The position numbers and the translations under genes were made by a program. Positions 1 to 6,224 of a stretch of DNA of 19,883 nucleotides are shown here, piece after piece. A model generated the notes under the pieces. The model worked only from the letters and a program-made list of their open reading frames with translations, did not search any database and had not been told where the DNA came from. The stretch's first letter is position 1; every line of letters begins with the position of its first letter. The DNA comes from SIG603 sp964370115 (lineage in GTDB: Bacteria; Bacillota; Clostridia; Oscillospirales; Acutalibacteraceae), in contig CAYJIA010000038.1 of NCBI GenBank assembly GCA_964370115.1, positions 1 to 19,883 on the forward strand. Direction: 5' to 3'.

Positions 1-2
1 CA

Positions 3-599
3 AAGACTTATGGCGAATATGCGTATCTTGATGTGAAATATTTTGCCGATGTCGATAAATACAAGCAAATAATGATTAAATCTGAAGAACAGAGAATAAA
101 AAGTTTAAAACATGAAGCGTATATAAAGCACTTTAACGCAAAGAGCGAAGATATGCCGTTTTGGGCTTATGTGGATTTATTTACAATAGCGGATATTTCT
201 ATACTTTATTTAATCACCAAAAGTAGTGACGAAAATATAAAAGATGCTGTTGCAAAACATTTTAATTTGACAAATACAAAAGCTGCAGAGATTTTACAAA
301 AAAGTATGCATAGCCTTACAATTATTAGAAATATGTGTGCACATGGAAGAAGATTATATAATCGGCTATTTGAACAAAAACCGTTTTTAAGTAAAAAACA
401 AAAAGATTTGTTAATGAAAAATGAAAGTGGAAATATAGATAATTCTCGATTATACGGTTTTGTTTTGCTAATGAAGCAGTTATTAACAAGTGAAGATTTT
501 GAATGTTTTAAAACAAAGTTAATTACTATAGCAAATAAATATCCATTTGTAGGAATGAAATTTTATGGATTTAGGGCAGACTATAAAGAAAAATTGTAA
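3..599 (+). CDS. Abi_2 / AbiD-AbiF-like abortive infection protein (3' part only)
   Basis: This reading frame is open to the left edge, so the N-terminus lies outside the window. The residues visible before the GTG at 33 (KTYGEYAYLDVKYFADV) fit the middle of the Abi_2 family, so that GTG is not the real start. Further motifs typical of the family are PFWAYVDLFTIADISILY and, most tellingly, RNMCAHGRRLYNR. The latter is an RNxxxH motif like the catalytic signature of HEPN ribonucleases. Known Abi_2 members (AbiD, AbiF) stop phage growth by killing or arresting the host cell, so an RNase-like role is reasonable but inferred. The gene is very AT-rich compared with the operon that follows, which suits a horizontally acquired defence gene. 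Nothing visible in the window is a certain partner; the structured stretch just downstream is described separately. Family assignment is fairly sure, activity is not. Confidence 0.75.
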   Translation, partial: KTYGEYAYLDVKYFADVDKYKQIMIKSEEQRIKSLKHEAYIKHFNAKSEDMPFWAYVDLFTIADISILYLITKSSDENIKDAVAKHFNLTNTKAAEILQKSMHSLTIIRNMCAHGRRLYNRLFEQKPFLSKKQKDLLMKNESGNIDNSRLYGFVLLMKQLLTSEDFECFKTKLITIANKYPFVGMKFYGFRADYKEKL

Positions 600-600
600 A

Positions 601-686
601 TATTTTTGAGTGCGCCCACATATAATATGAATGACTTCTCTCACACGCTTAAATTAAATTTAGCGCAATATCGTGAGCGGTTTGTT
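601..686 (+). ncRNA. possible structured RNA downstream of the Abi gene
   Basis: Between the Abi stop codon and the terminator at 687 lies about 85 nt that folds well by eye. An outer helix CTCAC (640-644) pairs with GTGAG (673-677), and an inner helix CGCT (646-649) pairs with AGCG (662-665), extended by AAAT/ATTT pairing with a bulge. The stretch has no reading frame and ends directly at a strong terminator. A structured RNA class next to Abi_2 genes (the abiF motif) has been described; I cannot confirm that this is a member. It may equally be a 3' UTR. Confidence 0.3.
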
Positions 687-720
687 GACACCACAAAGCT
701 AAAAGTTTTGTGGTGTCTTA
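687..720 (+). terminator. terminator after the Abi gene
   Basis: An 11-bp perfect stem, GACACCACAAA (687-697) with TTTGTGGTGTC (707-717), encloses a 9-nt loop and is followed by TTA and AT-rich sequence. The U-tract is weak, but the stem is strong and it sits just after the Abi gene, so it probably ends that transcript. Its stem resembles the terminator repeated at 18391 and 19844 in composition, but it is not a copy of it. Confidence 0.6.
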
Positions 721-998
721 ATATGATTTTACGAGTTCAAAACCTCTTTTAAAATAAGACGATATCCAAACCTGTTACACCTTCCAAAAACAAAGCATCA
801 CCAACAGGTGGTGATTTATTAGTTATGCGATGTAAAGCTTAGGATAGTGGTGTGCTCTGGCATATGTGCTTTGGTGTAAACACTTAACTGCAGAACAATG
901 CGTACGCATATTTTTTGTGAGAAATGCATATAAATGGCAATATAATTTTGTTGTATATAGATATTAAGCCATAAGTGGAGTGTGAAGAGCCTAAGCTA
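721..998. other. non-coding stretch with no recognisable gene
   Basis: No convincing gene is seen on either strand. One small hairpin is present, ATCACCA (797-803) with TGGTGAT (809-815), followed by TTTATT; it could be a weak terminator. A short minus-strand open frame over 884-1123 has no ribosome binding site and runs across the promoter and leader hairpins, so it is not called. This stretch separates the defence gene from the pyrimidine operon. Confidence 0.5.
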
Positions 999-1028
999 TT
1001 GACTATATAGTTTGTGCTGTGGTATACT
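999..1028 (+). promoter_or_regulatory. sigma-A-like promoter of the pyrimidine operon
   Basis: TTGACT at 999-1004 and TATACT at 1023-1028 are separated by 18 nt. Transcription would start near 1035, about 20 nt before the first leader hairpin. It is the only good promoter seen in front of the ABC transporter genes. Confidence 0.7.
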
Positions 1029-1052
1029 TTTGACAACAAAAACAAAATAATT

Positions 1053-1097
1053 AAAAGCAGACAATGACGTCGAAAACGGTTTATTGTCTGCTTTTTT
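1053..1097 (+). terminator. leader hairpin 1: terminator or attenuator
   Basis: GCAGACAAT (1057-1065) pairs with ATTGTCTGC (1083-1091). The upstream AAAA can extend the stem into the T-run at 1092-1097. This is a standard intrinsic terminator shape lying about 20 nt downstream of the likely start of the operon transcript, so in the default state most transcripts would stop here. It shares CAGACAATGRCGTCG with the second hairpin (1058-1072 and 1117-1131, one difference). Confidence 0.7.
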
Positions 1098-1112
1098 ATT
1101 TTAATATTGTAT

Positions 1113-1158
1113 AAAACAGACAATGGCGTCGATTTTTAGTCGCCTGTCTGTTTTTTTT
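1113..1158 (+). terminator. leader hairpin 2: terminator or attenuator
   Basis: ACAGACA pairs with TGTCTGT. After a 2-nt bulge, GGCG pairs with CGCC, and a run of eight T (1151-1158) follows. The T-run ends only about 10 nt before the ribosome binding site of the first gene. Lying between promoter and gene and repeating the 5' arm of the first hairpin, it is more likely a regulated attenuator than a simple end of transcription. No T-box, PyrR-binding consensus or riboswitch class that I know is recognisable. Confidence 0.65.
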
Positions 1159-1181
1159 ATTTTTAGTTGGAGATGATACAT

Positions 1182-1967
1182 ATGACGCAAAGCGTATTAA
1201 GTAATGATACAGAAATAATGTTAAGAGACATCGGAATGGTATATAAATCAGAAGATAAAGAAGTAACAGCGCTCACAAGCGTGAGTATGGATATACAAAA
1301 AGGTGAGTTTATATCTCTATTAGGTCCATCAGGTTGTGGCAAAACTACACTTTTAAGGGTTATAGCCGATTTACTGTGTCCAACATCAGGGGAAATTACA
1401 GTAGGCGGGGTAAGCCCTAAAGAGGCAAGGCTTAAACAGAGATATGGAATAGTTTTTCAAAGTGCAGTGCTTTATGACTGGCGAACAGTTTTAAAAAATG
1501 TAATGCTACCACTTGAGGTCATGCACATACCAAAACAGGAGCGAAAGAAAAGAGCAATGCAGATGTTAGAGCTTGTCGGACTTGAAAAATTTGCAAACAG
1601 CTATCCTCCAGAGTTATCTGGCGGTATGCAACAAAGGGTTGGAATTGCAAGGGCACTTGCGATAAAACCCGAGATACTCCTAATGGATGAGCCGTTTTCG
1701 GCACTTGATGAATTTACCAGAGAAAAACTGCACGACGATTTACTTAAAATTTGGGGAAAGACAAATAAAACCGTAGTATTTGTGACACATAATATTGCAG
1801 AGTCGGTTTTTTTATCAGATAGAATATGTGTTTTATCACCACATCCAGGAAGGCTTTCGGCGATAATCGATGTAGACTTGCCAAGGCCTAGAACACAAGA
1901 CATTAAAAACACAAAAGAATTTACAGACCTTGTTGCAAAGGTTAGAAATAGTTTTGAGGGTGTATAA
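1182..1967 (+). CDS. ABC transporter ATP-binding protein (nitrate/taurine/ThiZ-like family)
   Basis: This is the cytoplasmic ATPase that powers the importer encoded by this and the next three genes. All nucleotide-binding motifs are present: Walker A GPSGCGKT (residues 48-55), Q-loop Gln93, signature LSGGM (145-149), Walker B ILLMDE (165-170) and the switch His203. The sequence fits the SsuB/TauB/ThiZ-type subfamily, which serves importers of nitrate, sulfonates, thiamine precursors and pyrimidines. The ATG at 1182 is chosen because GGAG at 1169-1172 is spaced 9 nt ahead of it; in-frame TTG 1167 and ATG 1173 lie on or too near that site. The protein is 261 aa, normal for the family. It is the first gene of the pyrimidine operon, so a pyrimidine or related ring compound is the inferred cargo. 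Confidence 0.93.
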   Translation: MTQSVLSNDTEIMLRDIGMVYKSEDKEVTALTSVSMDIQKGEFISLLGPSGCGKTTLLRVIADLLCPTSGEITVGGVSPKEARLKQRYGIVFQSAVLYDWRTVLKNVMLPLEVMHIPKQERKKRAMQMLELVGLEKFANSYPPELSGGMQQRVGIARALAIKPEILLMDEPFSALDEFTREKLHDDLLKIWGKTNKTVVFVTHNIAESVFLSDRICVLSPHPGRLSAIIDVDLPRPRTQDIKNTKEFTDLVAKVRNSFEGV

Positions 1968-1994
1968 ACTTTTACTTTATTATAAAGAGGTGAT

Positions 1995-2834
1995 ATGAGA
2001 GTGGAAAAAGTGAAAAAGATTTTTACATCAAAGGCATTTGCAACACTTTTGTGGGTGAGTGCAATAGTAATTATTTGGGAAATAGCGGCTTTTAATATAG
2101 CACAGACAAAAAGAACCCCAGAAAACATTCTCCCAAGCCTTGGATCTATAGTCGAATCTGTTTTTAGCGATGCATTAATTAACGGAAGTCAAACTGCAAT
2201 TCAAATGGTTTTAGAAAATGCAGGGGCAACGCTTTCAAGGGCTGGAATAGGTTTTTTAGTGGGAACTGCACTTGGTTTTTTCCTAGCACTAGTTATGAAT
2301 ATTAGTAAAATAGCCGACAAAATGATTTTTCCTTATTTAATGCTAATACAAATGATACCAATCTTGGGACTTGCTCCAATTATAAACGCCGTAACGGGAG
2401 ATATTTCACAAAGTAGGATAATTATAGCGGCGATACTTACTTTTTACCCCGTTGCAACAAGTACATTAGCTGGATTTAAGTCGGTTGAAAAATCAAAACA
2501 TGAACTTATGTATTCATATGCGGCAACAAAGTTTCAGCTTTATACAAAAACGCTTATCCCTTCGTGCATACCGTATTTTTTTACAGGACTTAAAATAGCG
2601 GCGCCCATGGCGATAACCGCATCTATATTAGTCGACACTTTGCAAGGCGGTATAGGGCTTGGATGTCTTTTATCTCAGTCTTTAAAAGGGGCTATGACAA
2701 GATATGTTTTTTGGCAAATAGTCTTTTTTAGCGCATTCATAGGAATAATGAGTTTTTACCTCATAGGTGTTTTACAAAAACTAGTTTCAGGCAAAAAAGT
2801 TAGAAGGCGGGTAAAAAACAATGCGAATAAGTAA
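1995..2834 (+). CDS. ABC transporter permease, first of two
   Basis: This inner-membrane permease has 279 aa and several hydrophobic segments. Residues LPSLGSIVESVFSD near the N-terminus and a C-terminal EAA-like loop around YAATKFQLYTKTLIPSCIPY identify the BPD_transp_1 family, SsuC/TauC/ThiX branch. The EAA loop is where the ATPase docks. Ribosome binding site AGAGGTG lies at about 1985-1992 before ATG 1995. The gene begins 27 nt after the ATPase gene and its last 14 nt overlap the next permease gene, so expression is probably coupled. Family importers of this class commonly use one permease as a homodimer; here a second, different permease follows, which suggests a heterodimer. Cargo is inferred from context only. 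Confidence 0.9.
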   Translation: MRVEKVKKIFTSKAFATLLWVSAIVIIWEIAAFNIAQTKRTPENILPSLGSIVESVFSDALINGSQTAIQMVLENAGATLSRAGIGFLVGTALGFFLALVMNISKIADKMIFPYLMLIQMIPILGLAPIINAVTGDISQSRIIIAAILTFYPVATSTLAGFKSVEKSKHELMYSYAATKFQLYTKTLIPSCIPYFFTGLKIAAPMAITASILVDTLQGGIGLGCLLSQSLKGAMTRYVFWQIVFFSAFIGIMSFYLIGVLQKLVSGKKVRRRVKNNANK

Positions 2835-3615
2835 AGAAAAAATAACCACTGTTTTATGTCCTTTAATACTTGCAGTTTTAATTTATATTTTGTGGCAGAC
2901 CGAAGTGCTACACAAAATATTAAACACAGATGTATATGTTCTACCGCTTCCCGAAAGGATATTTTCGATAATATCAGACAATATTGAAGTGATTATGTGG
3001 AATGTAGGCTCGACAGTGAGCGTAATTATTCCGGGACTTGTATTAGGCTCTTTGCTTGGGTACTTCATTGCAATGATAGCAACATTTTTTAAAACCTATG
3101 GCGTTGGAGGACTTACCATAGTATCGGCATTTAACGCAATTCCAATAGTGGCACTTGCACCTGTAGTTGCAAACTGGACTAAAGACATAAGCTCGGACGC
3201 TTCGGTTAGAAGCATGATTGCAAAAATAATAGTGGTAACAATAATGTGTACTGCCGCAATGAGTGTAAATGCTTATAGGGGTATGAATGAATTAAAACCA
3301 TTTTCAGAGGACTTGATGAAGTCTTATGCCTGTGGAAAACTTAGGGTGCTATTTAAACTGCGTTTTCCAAACAGTATACCGTATATATTTACAGCGCTTA
3401 GAGTAAGTGTCCCTGCAAGCGTAATAAGTACTTTAGTGTCAGAGTATTTTGCAGAGTATATCACAGGAGTAGGAAGGCAGATAAGAGAGAGTATTTTAAT
3501 CGCCCAATATGCGACGGCGTGGAGTTATATAGTAGTAGCCTGTTTGATAGGAATTATCATGTATATAGTGCTATTAATTGTAGAGGGCATAGTTCTTAAA
3601 AAACGAAGAACATAA
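2821..3615 (+). CDS. ABC transporter permease, second of two
   Basis: A second permease of 264 aa from the same family, clearly different in sequence from the preceding one. The N-terminal segment VYVLPLPERIFSIISDN is the usual periplasmic-side lead, and the EAA-like loop is around YACGKLRVLFKLRFPNSIPY. Start ATG 2821 lies inside the end of the upstream gene (overlap 14 nt), which favours translational coupling and a fixed ratio of the two subunits. With the ATPase and the lipoprotein it makes a complete importer. A short AT-rich gap of 53 nt with AAAGAGAGG precedes the binding-protein gene. Confidence 0.9.
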   Translation: MRISKEKITTVLCPLILAVLIYILWQTEVLHKILNTDVYVLPLPERIFSIISDNIEVIMWNVGSTVSVIIPGLVLGSLLGYFIAMIATFFKTYGVGGLTIVSAFNAIPIVALAPVVANWTKDISSDASVRSMIAKIIVVTIMCTAAMSVNAYRGMNELKPFSEDLMKSYACGKLRVLFKLRFPNSIPYIFTALRVSVPASVISTLVSEYFAEYITGVGRQIRESILIAQYATAWSYIVVACLIGIIMYIVLLIVEGIVLKKRRT

Positions 3616-3668
3616 ATTTTGATAATCTAATTTTGATTATATATTTAAAAAAGAGAGGTAATTAAGTT

Positions 3669-4784
3669 ATGAAAAAGAAAAGAATTTTAGCATTTATAAT
3701 GGCATGTATGCTTGCAGGTAGCGTGACAGCTTGTACAGGCGCACCACCAGAAAGCTCGTCTGAGGATACATCTGAGAGCTCACAGGTATCACAAAGCACA
3801 GATGAATCAGAGAGCGAAGAACTTTCTACAGAAGATAGAATTATCGCTGCGGCAACAGAGGGTAAGGTCGGAAACTGGGGACTTGGAAACGAGTATGAAA
3901 TCATGGCGCTATTGTCAAAATACGGTCAACCAACTACATACCTTTCACAAAACTTTGACATGGACGGCTTTGACGACGACTCAATAACTCTTGCATCTGC
4001 AATGACTTATAATGAGCTTGGTCTTGTTGTAAATGACTATGAAGGCGGATATGCATATGGAGACACTGTAGGATATATCGACATGAATGACGAGGGCGTC
4101 GCAATGCTTGAGGACAATATTTTTACAACAAAAGCTTTTGCCGCAGAAAATCCAAACACAGTAGCGGCGTTTGTAAGCGCATCGCTAAAAGGCTGGGAGT
4201 ATGCCTGTGAAAATCCTGAGGAGGCGGCTCAAATAGTATATGAGGCAGGCTCGTCGGTATCATCAGAACACCAAGCTTACATGGCAGAAGAAGTTGCAAA
4301 ACTTGTCACAACTGATACAAGTGGAAACACAGTTTCTGACTATGGCAATATGGATGAAGAGGCAATGGCGCAAACACTTGAGCTTGCTAAAGAGTATATT
4401 ACACTTGCAGACCAAACAGCGGCAGATGCATTGACAGCGATGACTTTAGACGATATCCGTGATACATCTTTCCTTGAAATGGAAGATTTTGGCGAACCTG
4501 AAAAAACAGAGGTTTCTATTCAACTTAAATGGTTACCACAAAGCCAGTTTATGGGTTACTACGTGGCGGCGGCAAAAGGCTACTATGATGAAGTCGGACT
4601 TACAGTTAATATTATTCCAGGTGGCGGTGACATAGGCGAAACAACAGCTGTAAACAACGGTACAGTGGACTTTGGCGTGACATGGGTATCAAACTTAATA
4701 GCTGCAAATGCAGGTGGCATGGACCTAGTACAAGTGGCTCAAGTTTACCAACGCTCAGGAATAGTTTTGGTTTATAAAAAATAA
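3669..4784 (+). CDS. substrate-binding lipoprotein of the importer, NMT1/ThiY-like, apparently circularly permuted
   Basis: This is the extracellular ligand-binding component of the importer. Residues 1-22 are a lipoprotein signal (positive start, hydrophobic core, lipobox VTAC with Cys22), and 26-54 are a Ser/Glu-rich linker. In ordinary NMT1/THI5-like proteins the mature chain begins with a V-x-L-x-W-x-P segment and a GYY/GYF motif, then the VDFG segment, and only later a GKKxGxWG segment. Here the order is reversed. EGKVGNWGLGNEYEIMALL (64-82) and the usual C-terminal part (to about 271) come first. After the linker DFGEPEKTE, the usual N-terminal part follows: VSIQLKWLPQSQFMGYYVA (282-300), then TVDFGVTWVSN (332-342), ending at GIVLVYKK (364-371). 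Nothing is missing; only the order is swapped. Ligand is inferred to be a pyrimidine from the operon. Start ATG 3669 has AGAGAGG upstream. Family call is sure; permutation is strongly suggested by eye. Confidence 0.88.
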   Translation: MKKKRILAFIMACMLAGSVTACTGAPPESSSEDTSESSQVSQSTDESESEELSTEDRIIAAATEGKVGNWGLGNEYEIMALLSKYGQPTTYLSQNFDMDGFDDDSITLASAMTYNELGLVVNDYEGGYAYGDTVGYIDMNDEGVAMLEDNIFTTKAFAAENPNTVAAFVSASLKGWEYACENPEEAAQIVYEAGSSVSSEHQAYMAEEVAKLVTTDTSGNTVSDYGNMDEEAMAQTLELAKEYITLADQTAADALTAMTLDDIRDTSFLEMEDFGEPEKTEVSIQLKWLPQSQFMGYYVAAAKGYYDEVGLTVNIIPGGGDIGETTAVNNGTVDFGVTWVSNLIAANAGGMDLVQVAQVYQRSGIVLVYKK

Positions 4785-4797
4785 TTAATTAGAATGT

Positions 4798-4825
4798 TTT
4801 GTGGGCAATAAAATTTGCCCACAAA
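4798..4825 (+). promoter_or_regulatory. intercistronic RNA hairpin after the binding-protein gene
   Basis: A perfect 11-bp stem, TTTGTGGGCAA (4798-4808) with TTGCCCACAAA (4815-4825), has a 6-nt loop. No T-run follows (GCAAATTGATGG), so it is not a normal terminator. Placed right after the binding-protein gene, it probably protects the upstream mRNA from 3' decay, or partly lowers downstream expression, giving more binding protein than enzymes. It also ends shortly before the ribosome binding site of the dihydropyrimidinase gene. Confidence 0.55.
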
Positions 4826-4848
4826 GCAAATTGATGGGGTGTGTATAT

Positions 4849-6204
4849 ATGGATTTAATAATTAAAAACGGTACGATTTGCAATGCGCATGAAACATTTT
4901 TGGCGGATATAGGAATTAAAGACGGCAAAATTGTAGAGATAGCAGAGAAACTCCCAGAAACAAACTGTAAAAATATAGTAGACGCAAGCGGTAAACTTGT
5001 TTTGCCAGGCGCAATCGATGCCCATACTCACCTTGAAATGCCCTTTGGTGGAACAGTTTCTTCAGATGATTATTTTACAGGAACAAGGGCTGCGGCCTGT
5101 GGCGGAACAACCACGGTTTTTGACTTTGTGCTACAAGATTTTGGAGAAAATATGGTCGATGCAATAAAAAGACGAGATAAGCTTTGTGCTGGTAATGCCT
5201 GTGTGGATTACTCATTTCACGTAGCTGTAAAAGATATTTCAAATGGGCTTTTAGAGTCTATAAAAGAAGCGGTAGACTTTGGCGTTCCATCTTTTAAAGT
5301 TTTTATGGTGTATGACTTTGGTGTAAGCGACGGAGTTTTTTATAAAGTGCTTGAAAAAAGCAAGGAATACGGCGCATTAATTGCGGTTCACGCAGAAAAC
5401 AAGGAAATCATAGATACGCTTACAAAAGATTATTTAAAAGAAGGTAAAACTTCTGCTTGGTATCACTATAAATCAAGGCCTGAATTTGTTGAAGCAGAAG
5501 CAGACCACAGGGCAATAGCGCTTGCAAAGGCTACAAATTCATCGCTTTACATAGTGCATCTAGCGTGTAAAGAGGGCGTAGATGAAGTGATAAAGGCAAA
5601 GGAGCAAGGGCTTAAAATATATGCCGAAACTTGTCCTCAGTACTTAGAGTTTACAAGTGATGTTTATAAAAGAGAAGGCGGCATAAACTTTGTATGCTCA
5701 CCTCCTATAAAAGGACAAGAGAGCAAAGAAGCACTTTGGAAAGCTATAAATAGTGGATATATAGACACTGTTGCAACAGACCATTGTCCGTTTCAATCAT
5801 TTGAAAAGAAATGGGGAGAAGACGACTTTACAAAAATTCCAAACGGTTGTGCAGGAATAGAAAACATGTATCCATATATGTTAAGTGCTGCAAACAAGGG
5901 GAAAATCACATTTGAAAAAGCGGTAGAACTGTGTTGCGAAAACCCTGCAAAAATATTCGGCTGTGAAAACAAAGGCTCTATAACTATCGGCAAAGACGCA
6001 GACATTGTAATTTATGATAAAAATATGCACTTTACGGTGAAAAATGAGCTTATGCACTCAAACTGCGACCACACAATTTGGGAGAATGTTAAACTGTTAG
6101 GTTATCCCATTAAAACATATTTAAGAGGAAATTTAGTTTACGACAACGGTAAGTTTAAAGGTGAGAGGGGTGACGGCAAATTTATTAAATGCACCCTGAA
6201 ATAA
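4849..6204 (+). CDS. hydA: dihydropyrimidinase / D-hydantoinase family cyclic amidohydrolase
   Basis: Opens the ring of 5,6-dihydrouracil (or dihydrothymine) to N-carbamoyl-beta-alanine, step two of reductive pyrimidine breakdown; a cytoplasmic di-metal enzyme. Metal ligands are visible: DAHTHLEMPFGG (His59, His61), the lysine expected to be carbamylated in SFKVFMVY (Lys150), His181 in AVHAEN, His237 in IVHLA and the catalytic Asp311 in ATDHCPF. ATG 4849 gives MDLIIKNGT, the usual N-terminus of the family, with GATGGGGTG upstream; an in-frame GTG at 4801 would add 16 residues read through the hairpin and is rejected. At 451 aa it has normal length. Allantoinase and phenylhydantoinase are related alternatives, but the dehydrogenase next door favours dihydropyrimidinase. 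Confidence 0.9.
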   Translation: MDLIIKNGTICNAHETFLADIGIKDGKIVEIAEKLPETNCKNIVDASGKLVLPGAIDAHTHLEMPFGGTVSSDDYFTGTRAAACGGTTTVFDFVLQDFGENMVDAIKRRDKLCAGNACVDYSFHVAVKDISNGLLESIKEAVDFGVPSFKVFMVYDFGVSDGVFYKVLEKSKEYGALIAVHAENKEIIDTLTKDYLKEGKTSAWYHYKSRPEFVEAEADHRAIALAKATNSSLYIVHLACKEGVDEVIKAKEQGLKIYAETCPQYLEFTSDVYKREGGINFVCSPPIKGQESKEALWKAINSGYIDTVATDHCPFQSFEKKWGEDDFTKIPNGCAGIENMYPYMLSAANKGKITFEKAVELCCENPAKIFGCENKGSITIGKDADIVIYDKNMHFTVKNELMHSNCDHTIWENVKLLGYPIKTYLRGNLVYDNGKFKGERGDGKFIKCTLK

Positions 6205-6224
6205 TAACAAGAGAGGGAAAGTCT

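Noticed and set aside
884..1123. Minus-strand open frame of 79 codons in the leader region
   Set aside because: No ribosome binding site, and it crosses the promoter and first hairpin; composition is that of non-coding DNA.
1053..1158. Tandem leader hairpins as a known riboswitch, PyrR site or mini-ykkC (guanidine-II)
   Set aside because: The conserved sequences of those classes are not present; only the terminator shape and the shared 15-nt arm are seen.
1601..2128. Long minus-strand open frame opposite the ATPase gene
   Set aside because: It is antisense to conserved Walker and signature motifs, so it is a shadow of the real gene.
3669..4784. Reading the binding protein as two partial or frameshifted genes
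   Set aside because: One unbroken frame has a single lipoprotein signal and holds both complementary halves once each; permutation explains it better.
4801..4848. Upstream GTG start for the dihydropyrimidinase
   Set aside because: The extra 16 residues are coded by a perfect hairpin and do not match the family's N-terminus.
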